Part shown: piece by piece, positions 57,002 through 64,000 of the stretch
How positions within the stretch are numbered: position 1 is the stretch's first letter
Layout of the letters: each line of letters starts with the position of its first letter
Origin: Dimorphilus gyrociliatus
Lineage: Eukaryota; Annelida; Polychaeta; Dinophilidae
DNA length: 64,000 bases
Reading direction: 5' to 3'
Assembly (NCBI GenBank): GCA_904063045.1
Contig: CAJFCJ010000010.1
Span: 1,694,250 to 1,758,249, forward strand
Translations under genes and position numbers: made by a program
Notes under the pieces: model-generated
What the model saw: only the letters and a program-made list of their open reading frames with translations
What the model was told of the DNA's origin: nothing
The model's database searches: none

Positions 57002-58399
57002 AATTAATATTTTAAATGATTATGATATTTTGTTTCAATATATTTTTGATTAATACTCCGTTAAAAATGCACTATATTATGCTAATTTTATGACAATTCA
57101 TTAACTTGGGAAAAAGAGACAAAACAACATTAAGGTACCGGTGATTATGTTTGTTGTATATATAATAATATATCAGAAAACATCATAAAATTTATCCGAA
57201 AGAAACAAAATGAAAAAACTTTTATATGAAAAATTTACTTTTTTTTTTTTTTGCTTTCTTTCTTTCTTTCTTTCTTTCATTCATTCATTCTTATTCGCAT
57301 AATAATCATATTTATAAAGAAAACATCTCGTGTATTAAAAATATAACCTTTTAATGTACTTTAATTTTTTATCCCTAATAATAAAAAGACAGAGAAGAAA
57401 GGATTTAAAAAAAAAGACGTTTTCTTTTAACTTTTTTCCTAATTATTACTTTTTTTTTTGTTCATTTTTGTTCAGTTTTATTCTCTATTTACCTTCTTCT
57501 ACTGTTGCATTTCTTCTTAGTTCTATTACTGTTGTTATTGTTATTATTAACATACAAATATTTATACTGAGGGGGATAGAGTAAACAATTAATAGTAAAA
57601 CATACTTACATACATACATACATACAGTACATATAGAACCTAAAACTCTTAAATACAAATACATATGTAAACATATCTATATGAAGCAAAGTACATAATT
57701 ACCGTTTGTAATTTGTCAATTAAAAGCTGAAGCACGAAAATTATTTAATTAATCCCGAAAAGAGGCTTTTTTTTAACAGTTTTCTATGCATACAATTAAA
57801 TCACAGCCGTTGTTGGTATATTCTATAAAATAGGCCTTAAACAATTAATTAAGAAATTGGTATTGTGTAACGGGTATATCGAATTCAACACCGATTAAGC
57901 CATTATATTAGCAATAGGCCGCAATCTGTATACATTCGAACGTGATGTATGCCTTTTTTGAGCCTCCTAACCCAAGGAGCGTTCCAATAAAAGTGTGTGA
58001 AAGATAAGAAGAAGTAAAAGTTTGAAAGAAAGCTCTAGCATTAGTAATTTTAGCGATACAAAATAGTATTAAAATTGTGTGTATTGAAGACGTTTGCATA
58101 TTCAGTTTTAAACAGTATATAAAATATTAAACAGTGCACTAAATAGTATATGGATGAGAAGAAAATCATTTGTAGAAAAAAAACATGATAAAACACAATG
58201 GTCCTATTGGATAAGGTGTTAGAATAATCACATATGTTGCCGTTTGATCCCAAAACCGACGAAATATAATCAAGTCCTACGATATCTTTGGTTAGATATA
58301 ATATAAATAAACATCTAAACTCTCGTCAGGAAAAAACGAATCTCAGAAAAAATAAACTTAATATAAAATAAAATAGGCAAAAGAAGAAAAAAATTCACT

Positions 58400-61003
58400 C
58401 TACATAGCTTCAAATTGATCCACTCGGTGTTTCGTATTGCCCTGGCGTATTTGCTTCAATGTTTTATACTTATCTCGTCCTTCCCGCATATTTTCACGGT
58501 AGATGACGTCTTCTCTGGTCACTTTTGTCAAATCCTTTGACGCTTGAAGATCAGTAGCCAATGACTGTTGGAAAAATGTCAACAATTTCAGTTAACGTCG
58601 TTAGACGAACTAAATAATGAATAGTTTCAAGTTATTCAACTTTACCTTCAATTGTGTTTGAAGTCGTTGATTCTTTTCGGTAGCGGTGATTCGGTCTTCC
58701 TCTGGTCTTGCTGCATCTTCAATAATCTGTAAATCGGAGCCTTGATACGATTCATCCTCGTCAAATTCCATGTGGTTAACTTCAGTAACAACCGGCACGT
58801 GTCGTTGGGCCTGCATAGCTTCTTGCAATCTCTTCTGGTTCTCCTCCATTGCAACTTGGGCCTCTGCAAGTTCAGCTTGTAATCGATCTCTCTCCTCCTG
58901 CCTTTCTCTTTCCCTAGTCTCTGCAGCCTCCAATTCCCTTAGTCTCTCCTCCGCCTCTTGACGCAGCCTTTCACGCTCTTCTTTTTCCGCTAATCTGGCC
59001 TCTTCCTCGGCTTTGGCAGCGCTCTCGGCTAATCGTCTTGCTTCGGCTAATTCTTCCGCCTCTTCTGCGGCCTTCCTTGCCCTTTCTTCGAGCTCTTGAG
59101 CTAGGCGTTGGGATGTAACTAAATCACTCTGAGCTCTTTCCATCTCTTCCTCGAATTTAAGCAGCCTATCTTCCAGCTCTTTCCTCTTCCTTTCAGCTTC
59201 TTCTCTAGCCTGTTGCTCTCTCTTCAAGTTCAATTGCTGTTCTTGCTTTGCCTGTTTATCTTCTCGTGCTTGAGCTTTCATTTGCTGAACTTCAATTGTA
59301 TCAGGTTTACGCCTGCGCATGTACAACTCATGATTTCCCATGCAGAGAGCCAGAATTCTTTTATTAATGCGTAGGCGGGGAGCATGGAAGACAAAATCGG
59401 GAGATTTCCTATCGATAGGCTTGATAACAAATTTCTTATCGTTGAAAGATATGTTACGAATTTCCGACCATGGAAAGCCAATCTTTGGAGTAAGTTTATC
59501 TTCAGTATCATATACATTCAAGCCCAGAGCGTCCACACCCAAAAAGAGATCCGAGCCCTTTTTGTTTTTAATAGAAAAATAATTGACACCATACATTTCT
59601 AAATCTTGGGCAATCTTCAAATACTCCATTTGAGCGTCTTCCTTCATCATAGCAGTATGCTCCTGCCACCAAGTTATTATTCTCTCTTGCCATTGTTCTT
59701 TTGTCAAACTGTGTTGATCATGAACTCTATCTGGTAGCAACCGATCTTTGCTAAGATCAACTCCAGCTGTATAATCTCCATACTTTGACTGCATCGCATA
59801 TGATGCTAAAAGCACGCTAGTTTCTGGTGGACAATAAATTTCGCTACTCAATATCATGTCCTTAACCTGCAGGTAGAAGAGGCGTTGCGTTACCTCTTGG
59901 ATGAGTTCTTCAGCAACATCTTCAGGGTAGAATTTAGCTCTAAATTTGAATTGTAACGGAGTCTCTTTACGAACATCCTGATTAACAACTTTCTTGTTTA
60001 ATTTTAGCCAGGTAGTGAGACCTTTAGAATCTGTATACATTAAACCAAAAAACCATGTTTCTCTTAGTCCTATAGTTTTAACGACTTGCTCGAACAATTG
60101 CTTTCCAGTCGTATTCGACTGTATAGCGAACTCAAGTTCAGCATCGATCGTTGTAACGCGTACGTTTATCTAAAAAAAATAAAATAGTAATTAATTAAAT
60201 AAGAAATAATTTAAAATATTTGAAAGGAAACAATTAGCTTTTTTAAAAGAGAATGCACAATGACTGATCGTTAACTAGTTCAAATAAAGTACTTCCTAAA
60301 GAATGACGTCGTGTACGCATAGCTCGAATTCCTATAGCATTCGCATATAGATTTACTCACTTTTGGCGCCATGAACTTAATGCAACGCTTTACTCAATCC
60401 ATGAAACTAGTCTATTACCACACCCAACCAACAATTGACCGGCCAAAAAAACCTCTTTAAGCGCTTAACAAGCCGATTCACGTTATCAAAATTGGCCTTT
60501 GGCTTAGATAACAGGAAAAAACAAAAAAAGACCACTTTTATAATCAATTTCTTTCCTACCGTTTTTTTTAGGTAAAATTATCTTAAGTTAGCTGGTTTAT
60601 ATTTCGCCCTTCGCCAATCTCCAGTCAAGAAGGTGCGATAAGTATTTGATCAGCATTACATAAAAGTCTACTGTTAAGGTCACTAAATAAAGCAACTGTC
60701 TATGTAACTTCCTTAACCTTAATACAAGCATGCCTTCAAATGCCCTTGCTTATGAAATATATATATTAAAATATATTCTGTATATATAAATATACTATAT
60801 ATATATTAGTATTATATTATAATATATACATAGTTAGGGATAAATGTACTATAAATCCACCTATTACTTTTATTTCGTTAACATGCATATTTATAAATAT
60901 AGAACATCACTATTGTTTTTACTCAACACTGGATAAACTCATTTTACACTACGATAACAAAGAATTAAGAAAAAACATTATAACTTACAGGTTTGCTTGG
61001 CAT
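58400..61003 (-). CDS. MSN: Moesin/ezrin/radixin (ERM) protein
   Basis: Membrane-cytoskeleton linker: the FERM domain binds membrane proteins and PIP2, the C-terminal domain binds F-actin. Three coding exons on the minus strand: 61003-60989 (only MPSKP), 60169-58646 and 58564-58400 (TAG), 567 residues versus 577 in human moesin. FERM domain at ~1-295: [75 protein letters not shown]. Then a ~150-residue Glu/Arg-rich coiled coil, a short linker, and the actin-binding tail [20 protein letters not shown] ending HRVDQFEAM. Thr548 in KYKT is the conserved activating phosphorylation site. The linker lacks the polyproline run of ezrin/radixin. The tiny first exon before an 819-bp intron is typical of ERM genes. 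Complete and intact. Confidence 0.97.
60170..60988 (-). other. Intron 1 of moesin
   Basis: AT-rich with TA runs at 60758-60825. No exon seen. Confidence 0.7.
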
Positions 61004-62207
61004 TATACTTCACTTTAGCCTTCTATAATCAACAAATAATCTGAAAGAATATATAAAGTAATAAATATAAATTATGACTCACATAAAGTTATAAATATTT
61101 AAAGGAAAACTATTCGTTGAGATTACTCCTTTGGATAAGGTCTAAACAATTAAACAACCAACTTCGTAGTTATCTCGCTCTCATAAATAGAAATGTAGAG
61201 AACGAATAAAGAATATAATTGAATACATTTCATGTCCTTACCGTACGAGGTTTTACCGCGAAATAGAGTGTTGTAACAAACTATAAACCTTTACACTTGT
61301 AACTGAGATAATTGTAGTTTAGTTGAAAATAAAAATACACTAAGTAGAGGACGAGTTGTACCAAAGTTAAGCCTAGTGTATTATGCGGCTTAGTTGAGCA
61401 GAAAATTATTGGCTCATAAAGACTGTTCAATTGTCTTGAACTAGTTAAAGTCAAATCTTATATGAAAAATATCTTAATTCAGATTATATTTTTATCTTAT
61501 CCAAGTTTCTTATCAGGTGTTCATATATCCACCGGAAGGCGTGGTCTCTTAACATTTTAATTTTAAATTTCCATTTATGCTACTAATATAAATGGTTGGT
61601 GACATTGGTATCAGCATTATATGGCTATATGCAATATTTACAATGAAACTATAAATTTCAATATGCACACGCGCACATTTTTCTCGGCTCGAGTGTTCAG
61701 CTAATTCAAACCGGTAAGATTGCATTAAAAGTGCCATTTTTGCACAGGAATGTTTCTTCTTATAACTTAAAATTGTTTAAATTGTTAAAAAACAATGAAA
61801 ACTTACTTTTAAGACATAAAATTTCCAAAAAAAAATAATAATAATTGCTGGTTGACTAATTCTCAAAATGGCTGCAGAGATTAATGCGACGACGCGCGAT
61901 GGCACTTTGAAAATGGCGGATGTAAAGAAAAAGTACAGTGGCCATGTTTAAAGTGCGGTCTATTGACAAGCTCTTCGATATACTCAAAAATATTTCGATT
62001 TTTCTATTTCGATAGACTCTGAGTAAAACTATTTGACTAATCATTTTCAAAATTTTAACTTAATCACCATTCCATTACAAAGTCATTGTGTTTGCGGAAA
62101 TTCAAAATATATTTCTTATAACAGTTAAAATTCTAAAATGAGAAAAAAACCAACGCTACTTAAGACAATTACTATCAAAATAAAAAAAAAAGAAATAACA
62201 TTTTAAA
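61004..62207. other. Upstream region of moesin and 3' flank of WTAP
   Basis: No coding exon supported. A GC-richer patch at 61860-61960 contains two YY1-like motifs (AAAATGGCTG at 61865, AAAATGGCGG at 61910-61919). It could mark a non-coding first exon or promoter of moesin about 900 bases upstream of its ATG, or start a short plus-strand transcript. Confidence 0.35.
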
Positions 62208-63171
62208 TTATACGGCTTCAGCTCCTGACAGTCTTTTGTTTTCTTCAATAAGACGAGTGTTCTCATCTGTTAGTTTTTTAAGATCTTGTTGGTTTTGTTG
62301 TAAAGTGGCTTGTAGTCCTTCCATATCATGATCCATCTCTAAAAACATTTGCTCTAAATCGCTTTCGTTCTTTTTCATAGTTTCTACAAGTTCTTTTTGT
62401 AAAGATATTTCACCTTCCAATTTAGCTATTTGTCCACTTGAAATAATTTTTCCTAAATCTTCGTTTTCTTGCAATAAAACACGGCATTTTGCCATGAGAC
62501 GCTTTCCAGTTTGAGAATCGGCAGTAAACTTAAAGGCATCTAGATCGCGTTGAGCAGATTCCAATTTTTGCTTGGTTGTCGTTAGTTGACTGAAAAAATC
62601 AACAATCAATGGTTTATTTTTGGAATTTTTAACATGAAAGGAAAAAAAGCTTTTGTGATTCTTTTCTATAATTTCACAAACGCACCTTAATAGCGTTTAT
62701 TTCGAAAGAAAATGTTTAATCCAGCGACTATACATGCTTTTTATATTGTCATACTATCTTTTTAAAACGATTTTAAAGTATTAAAGTCATACCAAATACA
62801 ACCTTACGTAATTGCTAAATGATGATTAATTAAAAGCCAAAAATGCATGCTTACCTAGTTAAACGTTGGATAACGAGATTAACTGCTGGATCAAGTAGTG
62901 CTTTTTGTAGATTATTTAAAGTCGAATTTGCATGTGCTTGCTTTAATTCAGCTACCTGTCCTACCAATTCCTGCACCTCCTGTTCCTTACTAGCCAACCG
63001 CATCACAAGTACATTTTCTCGTTGGCTGGCTTCAGGGTTTAAAGTTTCTTTCTTTTTTAGTTCTCCTTCAATTTCAAGAAGTTTATCAATTAACTCCTCC
63101 TTCGACAGAATTTCAAGTTCAGTACGTCGATCATAATTGGCTTTTTTAGACGGAGGCGGTTCGTCATTCAT
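62208..63171 (-). CDS. WTAP: WTAP, regulatory subunit of the m6A mRNA methyltransferase complex
   Basis: Wilms' tumour 1-associating protein (fl(2)d in Drosophila) anchors METTL3-METTL14 in nuclear speckles and affects splicing. Two exons on the minus strand, 63171-62855 and 62589-62208 (TAA), 265-bp intron, 232 residues. The N terminus (NDEPPPSKKANYDRRTELEI) is followed by a long coiled coil: QRENVLVMRLASKEQEVQEL, LLDPAVNLVIQRL at the exon end, then KFTADSQTGKRLMAKCRVLL, QENEDLGK and a heptad-rich C-terminal part. These blocks match WTAP almost in order. Vertebrate WTAP has a further ~150-residue Ser/Gly-rich tail; here the protein ends right after the coiled coil (LSGAEAV), so the tail is absent or on an unseen exon. 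Assignment strong. Confidence 0.93.
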
Positions 63172-64000
63172 TTTTACGATTTTATTGAACTGAACAAAAC
63201 AGGGTTGTAATAACAGTATATCGTATCGTCTAAAAATCGAAATCGTTTCAAGTATCGATAATTAAAAAAAAGGCTTTTTTGAAACTTAATATTTAACTGA
63301 ATTTTTAACGTTTATTTTAAAAAAACTTATGACAATTAAGAAAATATGCTATTAAAATGATTAAGGAAATTTATACTAATTAAACATTACACCTTCAATC
63401 AAATTCGAAAATTCCCATAGAAATGGCGGAAAGGGCAAATAATAAACCTTAGTTAAATACATGAAAAATAAACATTACATAGTACTTTATTTTTAGAAAC
63501 AGATAATCTATATATGAACTACCGATATATGTTTTTATAATATCAACATCTATTCTTTTCTCTTTGTTATTATATCTCACATAAGTATTTAAATAATAAA
63601 AGAGAGTCACAATACAAATCGACTAATAATTATTCTTACAGTAATTAACTAGAGAAAAAAACCCAGACATTCTGTGACGTCAATCATAAAATAAAAATAT
63701 AGAGTATAAATTTAGTTGTAAACTGAACATGAAATTTTAATTACTATGATTTTAGTGTTAAATATATTGTCAATGGTATATGGTTTCTCATTTTACTGTT
63801 TATAGAACATACTGAATGCTGTATTTAAGGGAATAACTTTCAAGAGAATAGCTCTTTCCTTTCAATACTATCTATCTTTAACATAGTATTTTTCATTCAA
63901 TAGAAAAATATGAGAAAAGTATTTTCTTACATCTATTTTTACTTATTTATTGTTCAATTCAAATCATTCAGAATATTTCAGTCGAAATTTTATAATACAT
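63172..64000. other. Upstream flank of WTAP to window end
   Basis: AT-rich. Likely WTAP promoter near 63180-63300; no recognisable core element and no further gene before the edge. Confidence 0.5.

Larger units (their letters stand above)
52880..58399. other. 5.5 kb gene-free AT-rich stretch
   Basis: Between the peptide gene and the 3' end of moesin. Contains several microsatellites, the facing CTCF-like pair, and an E-box palindrome at 55352. Open frames are short and repeat-driven. No exon supported. Confidence 0.5.

Noticed and set aside
58288-58310. miR-9 seed-like TCTTTGGTTA on the plus strand
   Set aside because: Matches only the first ten bases of miR-9, does not continue, and no hairpin partner is present nearby.

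Overview
The window is animal nuclear DNA. Genes are split by many short introns (mostly 60-80 bp, GT..AG, T-rich acceptors) plus a few long ones. The sequence is strongly AT-rich, with many (TA)n and (CT)n/(GA)n microsatellites, TATA-box promoters and AATAAA poly(A) signals. The gene set includes a neurogenin-type bHLH factor, so the source is a bilaterian. A cytochrome-b5-fused front-end desaturase together with moesin, CSRNP, WTAP and a ZGLP1-like GATA finger suggests a non-insect invertebrate, plausibly a spiralian with a fairly compact genome. The species is not identified. No phage, virus, CRISPR array or intact transposon was recognised.

Layout. 55-2651 (+): 3' ten exons of uridine monophosphate synthase, cut by the window edge. 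3106-10589 (+): voltage-gated calcium channel beta subunit with two alternative first coding exons and a duplicated 27-nt microexon. 10.6-18.0 kb: gene-poor AT-rich DNA with a possible decayed coding stretch and a duplicated ~110 bp element. 18015-20488 (-): a nucleoredoxin-like (RdCVF-type) gene, then an intronless Tctex1-domain dynein light chain-like gene. 22472-23014 (+): single-exon neurogenin with a compact GC-rich promoter, followed by about 9 kb of gene-free DNA that may be its regulatory landscape. 32242-33218 (+): ZGLP1-like GATA-finger gene. 35841-37189 (+): sulfotransferase. 37895-39696 (+): pirin. 41498-43410 (-): CSRNP/AXUD1 with X-box and CRE elements just upstream. 44904-47893 (+): 12-exon front-end fatty acid desaturase. 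51710-52879 (+): two-exon gene for an unrecognised 80-residue secreted peptide precursor behind a TATA box. 58400-61003 (-): moesin/ERM. 62208-63171 (-): WTAP.

The genes do not form one pathway; this looks like an ordinary stretch of metazoan chromosome. The most notable items are the peptide-hormone-like gene, the duplicated calcium-channel microexon, the nucleoredoxin-like protein lacking one CXXC cysteine, the ZGLP1-like factor with a shortened zinc-finger loop, the X-box/CRE promoter of CSRNP, a hairpin in the neurogenin 3' region, and a recurring CTCF-like motif between genes. All exon models were built by eye from splice signals, reading frame and family similarity recalled from memory; no database search was run.
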